Part shown: positions 44,466 through 52,523 of the stretch, one piece after another | Layout: every line of letters starts with the position of its first letter | How positions within the stretch are numbered: position 1 is the stretch's first letter | Assembly (NCBI GenBank): GCA_016721725.1 | Contig: JADKHN010000006.1 | Span: forward strand, 868,001-932,000 | Direction: 5' to 3' | Length of the DNA stretch: 64,000 bases | Source of the DNA: Chitinophagaceae bacterium | GTDB taxonomy: Bacteria; Bacteroidota; Bacteroidia; Chitinophagales; Chitinophagaceae | The notes under the pieces: model-generated | Database searches by the model: none | What the model was told of the DNA's origin: nothing | What the model saw: the letters and a program-made list of their open reading frames with translations, nothing else | Made by a program: the position numbers and the translations under genes

Positions 44466-45128
44466 TTAAAATCCTCTCCTCCCCTTTCCCTGGAACAGCG
44501 GCACCTGCAGACCGGCCCGGATGATGGGCAGGACATTCACTTTACCGTTGGACAGTTCTTCCACATAGGGAGAATTCCGGTTGCGGGCCACATCAGCCAG
44601 GATCGAAACATAATAGAACAGGCTGCCGGTCCCTTCCCGTCCGTTGCAATAACCGCCACCCACCAACAGGCTAGGAGCGGATAAGCTTTGTTTACCTGAG
44701 GGAGAACCATCGGCATAAATGATCTTCTGGTTAATGAAGTTCAGTTCACCCTGGGCCTGGACAAAAAGGAATTTGATGGGATAGACCCGTACAAAAGCGC
44801 CCGGGCCATACTGAAACTGGCGGAGCTTGTCATCACTGTAATAATACTGGTAAGTATAGGGATCGTAATAAGTGATGTGACGATTGGCGCTGTAATTGAA
44901 ATTCACCACGATCCCCGCGTCAACCCATTTGTTGATGCTGTACCCGAAGACCGGGCTCGCGCCCAACACGGTGGTGTAACTGGAAAAGGAAACGGTCAGG
45001 CCGCCGCCGGTAAAGAGGTTCTCTTTTTTAAAGCCCCCTTTTTTTGTTTCCTTTTTTTCCTCTTCCTGCTGTGCGAAAACGGTTGTCGCCAATCCTGAGA
45101 AGGCCAGGATGAAAAAAATCCTTTTCAT
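44466..45128 (-). CDS. Putative outer-membrane beta-barrel protein
   Basis: A 220-residue protein starting at ATG 45128 (MKRIFFILAFSGLA) with a signal peptide ending FAQ, followed by an acidic/Lys linker (EEEKKETKKGG) and alternating beta strands such as GGGLTVSFSSYTTVLGASP, YQYYYSDDKLRQFQYGPGAF and VNVLPIIRAGLQVPLF. It looks like a small barrel; I do not recognise a named family. It lies 32 bases after the stop of the FAD-oxidase gene on the same strand and is probably cotranscribed. A longer frame from 45164 would overlap that gene and disrupt the signal peptide. Confidence 0.7.
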   Translation of the reverse strand: MKRIFFILAFSGLATTVFAQQEEEKKETKKGGFKKENLFTGGGLTVSFSSYTTVLGASPVFGYSINKWVDAGIVVNFNYSANRHITYYDPYTYQYYYSDDKLRQFQYGPGAFVRVYPIKFLFVQAQGELNFINQKIIYADGSPSGKQSLSAPSLLVGGGYCNGREGTGSLFYYVSILADVARNRNSPYVEELSNGKVNVLPIIRAGLQVPLFQGKGRRGF

Positions 45129-45160
45129 GTGCTTTACTTTTTTCTTTTTGAATGGGTATC

Positions 45161-46576
45161 TCAACTGTTGAAGATCTTCCCCCGGTTGAGAATTTGATTC
45201 GGATCGAACAGTTTTTTGATCCCGCGCATCAGTTCCAGGCTCACTTCATCAAAAACAATGCCCATGTATTCTTTTTGCACCAACCCGATGCCATGCTCAC
45301 CGCTGATCGTACCCCCCAGGGATTTTACCAGCTTGAACAAGGCGTTCAGGGCGGGTATCACATCCGGGTTATCCAGACTGAACTGGCTGCCGGGTTTCTT
45401 GATGCGGATGTGAAGGTTGCCATCGCCGGCATGTCCGTAACAGACCGCCTCGAAATCATATTGCCTTCCCAATTCTTTGACCCCCCGAATAAGCGCAGGC
45501 AGTTCAGCCCGGGGAACCACGGTATCTTCTTCAATGGTATAACCATCTATTTTTACGGCTTCGGCCACCCGGCGCCGTAATTTCCAGAGTTCGGCCTTTT
45601 GCTGGGCATCATCGGCGAAGAAGATCTCCCCGCTTCCGTAATCAGCCAGCAATGCAGCGATCGATTCCATTTCATTCATCAGGGTTTCCGGGTGATTGCC
45701 ATCCACTTCAATGATCAGGTGTGCCGCCACATCATCGCCAACAGGAACAGCCGTGCTGTCCACGAACCGGCTCACGATCCTTAACGCGTCGATCTCCACC
45801 AGTTCCAACGCGCTGGGCGTAAAGCCCGCCCTGAAAATGGCGCTGACCGCTTCACCGGCCTTTTCCAGCGAACCGAAGGGAACCAGCATCAGCAGGTCGT
45901 ATTTGGGATGGGGCAGCAATTTCAACACGATCTTGGTGACGATACCCAGGGTACCCTCGCTTCCCACCACCAGTTGGGTGAGGTTATAACCAGTTGAATT
46001 CTTCAGTACGTTGGCCCCGGTCCAGATGATCTCCCCGGTTGGCAATACCAGTTCCAGGTTGAGCACATAATCCTTCACCACGCCATATTTCACCGCCTTG
46101 GGCCCGCCGCTGTTCTCCGCGATATTTCCCCCGATGAAGCAACTGCCCCGGCTGCTGGGATCGGGCGGATAGAAGAGGCCTTTTTCCTTCACAGCATTTT
46201 GCAAAACTTCGGTGATCACCCCCGGTTCGGTGGTCACCTGCAGGTTGCGTTCATCGATCCCGATGATCCGGTTCAACTTTTCAGTGGACAGTAATACTCC
46301 GCCTAAGTGAGGCAGGGCGCCGCCGCTCAACCCGGTACCGGCTCCCCTCGGCGTGACGGGTATCCTGTACTCATTGCAAATCCGCATCACTGCACTTACC
46401 TCCTGTACGGTCCCCGGCTTGACAACGATATCGGGCAGGAAATGCAGATTTTCCGTTTCATCATGGGCGTAATGGTTCAGGCTTTCCTCATCCACGAAAA
46501 CGCCGGTCTCACCCAGAATTTCCCTGAATTTTACCAACAGTCCGACCAGGTCTTTTTTCCAATCATCTTCCATCAT
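45161..46576 (-). CDS. FAD-linked oxidase, GlcD/D-lactate dehydrogenase-like
   Basis: A 471-residue protein with an N-terminal PCMH FAD-binding domain (VTPRGAGTGLSGGALPHLGGVLL, about residues 75-97; PPDPSSRGSCFIGGNIAENSGGPKAVKYG) and a C-terminal FAD-oxidase domain with VCYGHAGDGNLHIRI and SGEHGIGLVQKEYM. The family oxidises 2-hydroxy acids such as glycolate or D-lactate to keto acids. No GlcE/GlcF or lactate permease is adjacent. It is a single soluble or peripheral enzyme, in one transcript with the small outer-membrane protein. Confidence 0.93.
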   Translation of the reverse strand: MMEDDWKKDLVGLLVKFREILGETGVFVDEESLNHYAHDETENLHFLPDIVVKPGTVQEVSAVMRICNEYRIPVTPRGAGTGLSGGALPHLGGVLLSTEKLNRIIGIDERNLQVTTEPGVITEVLQNAVKEKGLFYPPDPSSRGSCFIGGNIAENSGGPKAVKYGVVKDYVLNLELVLPTGEIIWTGANVLKNSTGYNLTQLVVGSEGTLGIVTKIVLKLLPHPKYDLLMLVPFGSLEKAGEAVSAIFRAGFTPSALELVEIDALRIVSRFVDSTAVPVGDDVAAHLIIEVDGNHPETLMNEMESIAALLADYGSGEIFFADDAQQKAELWKLRRRVAEAVKIDGYTIEEDTVVPRAELPALIRGVKELGRQYDFEAVCYGHAGDGNLHIRIKKPGSQFSLDNPDVIPALNALFKLVKSLGGTISGEHGIGLVQKEYMGIVFDEVSLELMRGIKKLFDPNQILNRGKIFNS

Positions 46577-46700
46577 GATGTAACATTATTTGTGTAAAAA
46601 TCGTATAAATTGATGAGTTGGTGAAAAACTGTTATCCCATCGAATCCCCAGCCGGGTTGTTAAATTTTCTTAACGTTTTTAAAAATGTAAGAACACTGAC

Positions 46701-46725
46701 TATATTTGTTACGAAATTATTCGTA
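46701..46725 (+). promoter_or_regulatory. Promoter with TACGAA-TTCGTA inverted repeat upstream of the amphipathic-repeat gene
   Basis: TATATTTG (46701-46708) is an exact -7 box. Directly after it, TACGAA (46710-46715) and TTCGTA (46720-46725) form a perfect 6-base inverted repeat around ATTA, so it covers the expected transcription start. That position suits a repressor. The dyad resembles BlaI/MecI-type operators in size, but no such regulator is in the window. A further GTTAA/TTAAC dyad lies at 46659-46674. Confidence 0.5.
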
Positions 46726-46753
46726 TTTCAAATCATAACCAAAAAGTAAAGCC

Positions 46754-47563
46754 ATGAAACAATTCATTTTGAAAAACAGAAAAGCCATCACCGGCATCAG
46801 CGCAGCCCTGCTGATCGGGGTGGTCACCCTCTCCTTCCAGGACAGCCCGGTGGTAAATCAACGACCCGATCTTCAACAGGTACAGGAAGACACTCTGCCG
46901 GAAAAAAGAGCGGACAGATCCATGACCATGAAGGAGTACGACAACCTCATGGAATCGCTGAATAAGAGCATGCTTCGAATGGGAGATGAACTGAAGCGGC
47001 TTGATTTTTCCAGCATCGAGCGGTCTGTTGAAAAAGCTTTAAAGGAGGTGGACATGGAAAAGATCATGAAGGAGGCGACCGCCTCCCTGAAAGCCGTGGA
47101 TATGGAGAAGATCATGTCGGATATCCGCTCTTCACTAAAAGACCTGGACAATGAAAAATGGAACGAAGAGATCAGTACCGCCATGGCGGAAGCAAAAAAA
47201 GAGCTGGAGAAGGCCCGGATCGAAATGAAGGACATCGACCGGGAGGCTATAAAAAAAGCCATGGAGAAAGCCAAGGTGGAACTGGAAAAAGCCAAAGCAG
47301 AACTGAAGAATATCGACATGGACAAGATCATGCAGAGAGCCGAAGAGGGTATCAATAAGGCAAAAGGGGAAATGAGAAAGACAAAGGAAATGTTCAACGA
47401 AATGGAAAAGGATGGTTTGATCAGTCAGAAGGATGGCTTCAGCATTGATTATAAGGACAAGGAACTGTACATCAATGGCAAAAAACAGTCTGAACAAATA
47501 ACCGATAAATACCGCGGCTATTTTTCTTCCGATCATTTTTCCATCAGGATCGATAAGGAATGA
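46754..47563 (+). CDS. Membrane-anchored amphipathic-helix repeat protein, function unknown
   Basis: A 269-residue protein with an N-terminal hydrophobic anchor (about residues 13-28) followed by a highly charged, helix-rich region to about residue 220. Degenerate repeats are built around VDMEKIM (99-105, 115-121), IDREAIKKAM (161-170) and IDMDKIM (187-193), with EKAKVELEKAKAELK-type heptads between. A short globular end follows (ISQKDGFSIDYKDKELYINGKK). It looks like an extended periplasmic coiled coil. I recognise no family. It stands alone with its own promoter, operator-like repeat and strong terminator. Confidence 0.75.
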   Translation: MKQFILKNRKAITGISAALLIGVVTLSFQDSPVVNQRPDLQQVQEDTLPEKRADRSMTMKEYDNLMESLNKSMLRMGDELKRLDFSSIERSVEKALKEVDMEKIMKEATASLKAVDMEKIMSDIRSSLKDLDNEKWNEEISTAMAEAKKELEKARIEMKDIDREAIKKAMEKAKVELEKAKAELKNIDMDKIMQRAEEGINKAKGEMRKTKEMFNEMEKDGLISQKDGFSIDYKDKELYINGKKQSEQITDKYRGYFSSDHFSIRIDKE

Positions 47564-47580
47564 TCATTCCTGCATAAAAA

Positions 47581-47614
47581 AATGGCGCCCTGTTTTAATA
47601 GGGCGCCATTTTTA
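47581..47614 (+). terminator. Terminator of the amphipathic-repeat gene
   Basis: AATGGCGCCCT (47581-47591) and AGGGCGCCATT (47600-47610) form a perfect 11-base stem with an 8-base loop and a T-rich tail. Confidence 0.9.
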
Positions 47615-47663
47615 TTTATACTAACTTATTGAATTGGTAGCTTTGAAACCTTTACCCGAAACC

Positions 47664-47689
47664 GTCTTCGACAAGCTCAGACTGACAGG
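47664..47689. repeat. Interspersed repeat word TTCGACAAGCTCAG
   Basis: The intergenic sequence contains CTTCGACAAGCTCAGACTGA, a word found, from my general knowledge, scattered in many unrelated bacterial genomes between genes. It lies between a terminator and the convergent PorP/SprF gene. No ORF or RNA signature overlaps it. Confidence 0.6.
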
Positions 47690-47777
47690 CTTCTAATCCG
47701 GGTACCTGGATAAATGCTTATTTAAGTGGTTTAAAAATTTCCTGATCTCAACAGCGTAAATGGCATTCACTGATCAA

Positions 47778-48824
47778 TTAAAACTTCGGGCATAAAGTGA
47801 CCCTTTCCACATTGTCGGGATAGAAGCCTTTCTTCATCAGGCTGAATTCGGTGGCGCCCCGGTAACCATTATATTGGTTCAAACGGGAAAGGGTGACATC
47901 GTAACTGAAACTCAGCCGGATCGTTCCGATCTCCAGTCCTACCATGGGTACGATCGCGTCGCCCAGCCGGTAATAGGCGCCGGCAACCAATTGTTTTTCA
48001 CCGAATCCGCCGAGGTTATAATTCGCGTTCAACCCAAGGACCAGTTCGGTCGCCCTGGCCTGGGTGGTGAAGTATACATTGGGATTGATGATGATCGTCG
48101 GACTGACCTTAAGTATCGCATTCACGAAACCGATATGCCGCATCGGTATCCGGCTTTCCGGTGCATTATCGCTGAAGAAGGTCTCTTTGGGACGGTTCAC
48201 ATGATGTATGGAATAACCCGCGTTTATGTAAACATTCTCCTGCGGGAAATAGGCATAGTTCATACCGGCCTGTACATCCAGGTAACTCACACTGCTGTTG
48301 TTCAGCACCACGGTAGTGGGCAGTTTGTTATCGAAGAATTTTCCGTCGAACTGATCGGGATATTTAAGTTTGCTTCCGTCGATGCGTTTATTGGCCCAGC
48401 CCACATTGAAACCCGCGGAGACCAGGCTGCTGAAACCCAGCATCTGGTGATAGGCCAGGGAACCATAGACCTTGGTACTGCGCAGGCTGCCGCTTCCGGC
48501 CACATCCGACAGCAGGAAGGCACCGATGCCCAGCCAGCCGTTCTCCAGGCGGTCGCGGAACAATTGCGCGTCGGCAAAGACACTGGTGGTCTTATAAGGA
48601 ACGGTCATGATCGTGCTCCACTGGTTACGGTAATTGGCCCCGATACGGTAATCGGCATCGGGTATGAAACCGGAGTTGGCGGGATTGACCGTCAACGGGG
48701 CATTGAAGAACTGCGAGAAATGCAGGTCCTGCCCCAGCGTTGCCAGGTTGAGGAGGAGACTGATGATCCCCGTTCCCATTATTTTCACTATCGTCTTGTT
48801 CGCGTTCAATTTATCGTTGGTCAT
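47778..48824 (-). CDS. PorP/SprF family protein paired with a large surface protein
   Basis: A 348-residue outer-membrane protein with a leader (GIISLLLNLATLGQ) and the mature start QDLHFSQFFNAPLTVNPANSGFIPD, the PorP/SprF signature, followed by beta-barrel sequence ending in VTLCPKF. Its ATG directly follows the TAA of the 1207-residue PKD/CHU_C gene, so translation is coupled. In gliding bacteria SprF acts with SprB, and pairs like this are the usual secretion/anchoring partner for the upstream large protein. The other PorP/SprF gene at 31977 has no partner. Confidence 0.93.
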   Translation of the reverse strand: MTNDKLNANKTIVKIMGTGIISLLLNLATLGQDLHFSQFFNAPLTVNPANSGFIPDADYRIGANYRNQWSTIMTVPYKTTSVFADAQLFRDRLENGWLGIGAFLLSDVAGSGSLRSTKVYGSLAYHQMLGFSSLVSAGFNVGWANKRIDGSKLKYPDQFDGKFFDNKLPTTVVLNNSSVSYLDVQAGMNYAYFPQENVYINAGYSIHHVNRPKETFFSDNAPESRIPMRHIGFVNAILKVSPTIIINPNVYFTTQARATELVLGLNANYNLGGFGEKQLVAGAYYRLGDAIVPMVGLEIGTIRLSFSYDVTLSRLNQYNGYRGATEFSLMKKGFYPDNVERVTLCPKF

Positions 48825-51800
48825 TTATCTCAGTAAACTGATATCCCCAGTCTTTCGCAATTTCACCCCGTCGGTGAATTCCACGTCGAGGGTATAGGTA
48901 TACACATCCATCGCCTGGACGGCGCCTTTGAAGGTGCCATCCCAGCCCTGCTTACGGTCGGTTGTCTCAAACACCACCTGCCCCCAGCGGTTATAGATCC
49001 TCCAGTTCATCCTTCCGATGCCGAAACCGGTCACCTTCACAATGCCGTTGGTACCATAACGGCCAGGGGTGAACGCATTGGGCACATCCAGTACCGGGAA
49101 GATGACAATGGGTACGCTGGCGATGAAACTGTCCACGCAATTGGCCGCATTAAAGGCATACAATACCACCCGGTAGGACCCGGTGGCATTATACAGGTGT
49201 GAGGGATTGACCTCAGTAGAGCTTTCCCCGTCGCCGAAATCCCATTGATAGCGGATCGCGCCAGCCGACAGGTTGGTGAAACGGGTAATGGTATTGGCGA
49301 TGGGCGGATTGGGCGCCCAGGTGAATCCGGCGGAGGGTATGGCAAAGACCGTAATGGTGAAATAAGCCGATGTATCCACTTTATTGCAGGTACTGGTATC
49401 GATCGCGATCAAACGCACTTTGTAAGTTCCGATATTGGCATAGGTATGCGTAACGGTCGGATTGTTATCGATTACCAGCGGCGTACCATCGCCGAACTCC
49501 CAATAGAAATCGATACCGCCGATGGACGTGTTCTTGAATTCGGCGGGATAGGGTACGCAGCCGATCGCCGGTGTGGTGAACAGGGCTTTTACATTGGGAC
49601 TGATCCTCAATAATTTCTCCGCCGTATCGGGTACGTTGCAAAATACCGTGTCATCCACGATGAGCCGGATCTTATAAGTACCCGTTGAAGGGAAGGTATG
49701 GATCACTGAATTAATATTGGCCCGCACTTTTGGACTGCCGTCTCCGAAATCCCAGAGAAAGGTCTGGTTGGTATAAGTAGGTAATACCGCCGTGGTCAGG
49801 TTATTGAACTGGTAGCGCAGGCTGTTGCAGGTATCCAGTTTAATGAAATTGAAATTGGCATCGACCAAATTATCACCCACTTTCACCATAACATAGGCCG
49901 TGTCTGTAATGTTACAGGTATTGGAGTCAACGGCGATGAGCATGACCCGGTAAGTGCCAACCTGGGTGAAGGTATGGCTGGCCGTATTATTGGGAGCAAA
50001 CGTGGTATCCCTGACCGGGTTGAACGGATCGTTATATACCCAAACATACATCTTGCCTTTGGCCAGGGTATCCGTGAATTTGATCGTGAGGGGCACGCAA
50101 CCGATCGTATCCACCAATCCATTGATCGTTGCCTTGATACTGGCGCCGACTCCGGCAAAGTTCATTTCGATCTTCAAAGCGGCTTCATTACAACTGAGTG
50201 AGCGGTTAACCGACGACCAAACGCCCGGTGTAGTCGGGAACGGGCCTCCCCCGTCGATGCAGGAACAGACGGCCTGGTAGATGACCCCATTCGCATCAAA
50301 GCGGCTGGTACCGCCATCCACATGATCGCCCACCTGCCCGCCGTTATGCCCGAAATGAGATCCGAAGAACTGGCTTTGCGCATTTTTTTCCAATACGAAA
50401 AAATAAAAATCATCCCCGTCGGCCGCAGGGATACCGGTGAGAGGATTCACTTCGGGCATATTCAGCGTACCCGCTGTAGAATATAATTTATTCCGGTTGA
50501 TACCTCCTCCCCATCCGGATACATAGACATTCTCGCAACGATCGACCAAAAAAGCGGTCGGGGAGAGATTGGGCACTGCAACCGCAGTACCAAAAACGGT
50601 TGAATAGACATAACCGGTCAGATCCGGTTTCAGTTTACTGATGAATTGTTTGCTGCCCGGATTGCTGTAATTGGCATTGACCACCGGCCAGCTGCCCGTA
50701 GTGGTACCCATCACATAAGGGAAGCCCAGTTTATCAAACTGTACTCCATAGACCAGGTCGTTGCCGCCGGTACCGAGATAAGATGTACTGATGATGGCCG
50801 AACCGTCATTCGCAATTTCCGTGATGAACCCATCTGTTTCACCGCCTCCATATGTGCCGCTGATGACACCTGGCTTAATTCCCAGGAGGTTATTACTGGA
50901 GGTGCCACCGGCCACATAAAGATCGCTGGTCATGGGGTTCAGGCTCAGCACGAAACAGGCATCCTCCCCGTTCCCGCCGAAATAGGTGCTGAACAATACG
51001 GCATTGAGGTCGGGCGTGAATTTGATGATGACCCCATCCTGACGGGCTCCTCCGAATACGGTTTGAATGGCTGAATTCCGGATGGGAAATCCGCCCGTCG
51101 ATTCCAGTCCGCTGGATTGCGTACAGGAAGCCAGGTAAACATTGTTATTGGCATCGAGGATCACCTCACTGCGGGCATCGTCGCCATAATTCCGGCGTGT
51201 GGCATCATCACCGTCGGGCGGGGTGTATTTGCTTCGGATGTTCACTCCGTCGTTACCCGATCCCCCGATCTTGATCGATCCCAGGATGGCGTTGCCGGCC
51301 GCGTTGAGTTTGGTGACCACTATATCAAAAGCGCCTCCAAGACCTACTTTATTCAGCGCGGGTTTCAGGGGATAGTTATCCGATGTACTCCGGCCCGCGA
51401 TGACCAGGTTTCCCTGCGCATCGCAGATCATACTGTGAGGCTGTTCGTTTCCATTACCCCCCAGGTAGGTGGCATAGACCCGGTTGCCGGTATTGGGCGT
51501 GAACTTGATGATCGCGATATCGAAAGCGCCGGGAAAATCGCCATTGTTCCCTCCGCCGAATACGGTCTGGTAGGCGCCGGGGGAGATCGGGAATCCGCCA
51601 CCGATGGCGATGCCGCCGGCAAACAGACTGCCATCCGGTCCCGGCGTGGCGGTATACCCCCAGTTGTCCTGCGTACTACCGGTGAACGTGCTGAAGATCA
51701 GCGTGGGATCGATCACCAGCGTGGCATCAGGAGAATAATCCTTTACCTTGAAACGAACCACATTATCCCGGACCACATATTTACATTCCACCTCTTCCCG

Positions 51801-52448
51801 TTTACCTGTTGAAGCCTGGTAACTATAGGGATATAATTCACGTATATCCCCTACCGTTGTCCCGATCACCAGTTCTCTGTTCTTCACCGACAAGGCATCC
51901 ACTCCTTCGTATCGCATGGCGATCGCATTGGGGTTACCTCCCGGCCGGACAATAATATCGTATTTGAGTTTCCCTTCATCGCTGTAATACCGTACGTCGA
52001 TATTGGGATAGACATTCTGATAAGTGACTGCCTGATAGATCCGGCAATCGGAGGCCCATTTGGAGGCATCCTTGCCGACAAAATAGTTATTGTATGTAGG
52101 GATCATCTTATCCGGGACATCCCTGACCAGGTTCTGGCTGCTGCCTAAAAAATCAACGGTATAAGAATGGGAACGGAGGGTTACGGGAAGATTGGAAGCG
52201 GGCGCCTTGCCATGCCCGTGCAATTTTTCAGACAGGGCCATCAGGTCATTGGTATTATGAACCACTACGGTGAATCCCTGGTTCTGGAGAAAGAAAGAAC
52301 CGGAGGAAAAATCGCCACGGTATTCCACCCGGTCATCCCACTGCCCCTTATTTTCAATGAACTGCATCTGTGCAGTTCCCCGGGAAAATGAAAATAATGC
52401 TGAAAGAATCAGTACCCATTGCCGGATTATTGTTCCTCTGATGCGCAA
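48825..52448 (-). CDS. Giant exported SBBP-repeat/PKD-domain protein with type B sorting tail (CHU_C)
   Basis: A 1207-residue protein with a signal peptide (cleavage near GTAQ). Domains in order: a DUF7948-like N-terminal region (about 30-245; MQFIENKGQWDDRVEYRGDF), SBBP-like beta-propeller repeats (about 250-740; repeated FSTYFGGNG/YLGGNGNE), four PKD domains (about 775-1110; WDFGDGSP, WEFGDGTP, WDFGDGES) and a C-terminal gliding-motility CHU_C domain (about 1120-1207; FTPGRYGTNGIVKV, WRIYNRWGQVVFET, GWDGTFKG). The tail marks it as a type IX secretion substrate. It is translationally coupled to a PorP/SprF gene. It would sit at the cell surface; binding target unknown. Confidence 0.93.
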   Translation of the reverse strand: MRIRGTIIRQWVLILSALFSFSRGTAQMQFIENKGQWDDRVEYRGDFSSGSFFLQNQGFTVVVHNTNDLMALSEKLHGHGKAPASNLPVTLRSHSYTVDFLGSSQNLVRDVPDKMIPTYNNYFVGKDASKWASDCRIYQAVTYQNVYPNIDVRYYSDEGKLKYDIIVRPGGNPNAIAMRYEGVDALSVKNRELVIGTTVGDIRELYPYSYQASTGKREEVECKYVVRDNVVRFKVKDYSPDATLVIDPTLIFSTFTGSTQDNWGYTATPGPDGSLFAGGIAIGGGFPISPGAYQTVFGGGNNGDFPGAFDIAIIKFTPNTGNRVYATYLGGNGNEQPHSMICDAQGNLVIAGRSTSDNYPLKPALNKVGLGGAFDIVVTKLNAAGNAILGSIKIGGSGNDGVNIRSKYTPPDGDDATRRNYGDDARSEVILDANNNVYLASCTQSSGLESTGGFPIRNSAIQTVFGGARQDGVIIKFTPDLNAVLFSTYFGGNGEDACFVLSLNPMTSDLYVAGGTSSNNLLGIKPGVISGTYGGGETDGFITEIANDGSAIISTSYLGTGGNDLVYGVQFDKLGFPYVMGTTTGSWPVVNANYSNPGSKQFISKLKPDLTGYVYSTVFGTAVAVPNLSPTAFLVDRCENVYVSGWGGGINRNKLYSTAGTLNMPEVNPLTGIPAADGDDFYFFVLEKNAQSQFFGSHFGHNGGQVGDHVDGGTSRFDANGVIYQAVCSCIDGGGPFPTTPGVWSSVNRSLSCNEAALKIEMNFAGVGASIKATINGLVDTIGCVPLTIKFTDTLAKGKMYVWVYNDPFNPVRDTTFAPNNTASHTFTQVGTYRVMLIAVDSNTCNITDTAYVMVKVGDNLVDANFNFIKLDTCNSLRYQFNNLTTAVLPTYTNQTFLWDFGDGSPKVRANINSVIHTFPSTGTYKIRLIVDDTVFCNVPDTAEKLLRISPNVKALFTTPAIGCVPYPAEFKNTSIGGIDFYWEFGDGTPLVIDNNPTVTHTYANIGTYKVRLIAIDTSTCNKVDTSAYFTITVFAIPSAGFTWAPNPPIANTITRFTNLSAGAIRYQWDFGDGESSTEVNPSHLYNATGSYRVVLYAFNAANCVDSFIASVPIVIFPVLDVPNAFTPGRYGTNGIVKVTGFGIGRMNWRIYNRWGQVVFETTDRKQGWDGTFKGAVQAMDVYTYTLDVEFTDGVKLRKTGDISLLR

Positions 52449-52523
52449 ATAAGCTTTTTTACAATTTACTGAATAAAAACCAAAAAAACGGCATAATTGT
52501 TCGTCATAAAACCGTCAAATCAT

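Noticed and set aside
44459..44476. AAGGATCCTT palindrome between LOG and outer-membrane protein genes
   Set aside because: Only ten bases long and without a T-run; not distinguishable from chance.
47874..48836. A 320-codon open frame antisense to the PorP/SprF gene
   Set aside because: Fully overlapped by a clear family member on the other strand; sequence is low in any known motif.
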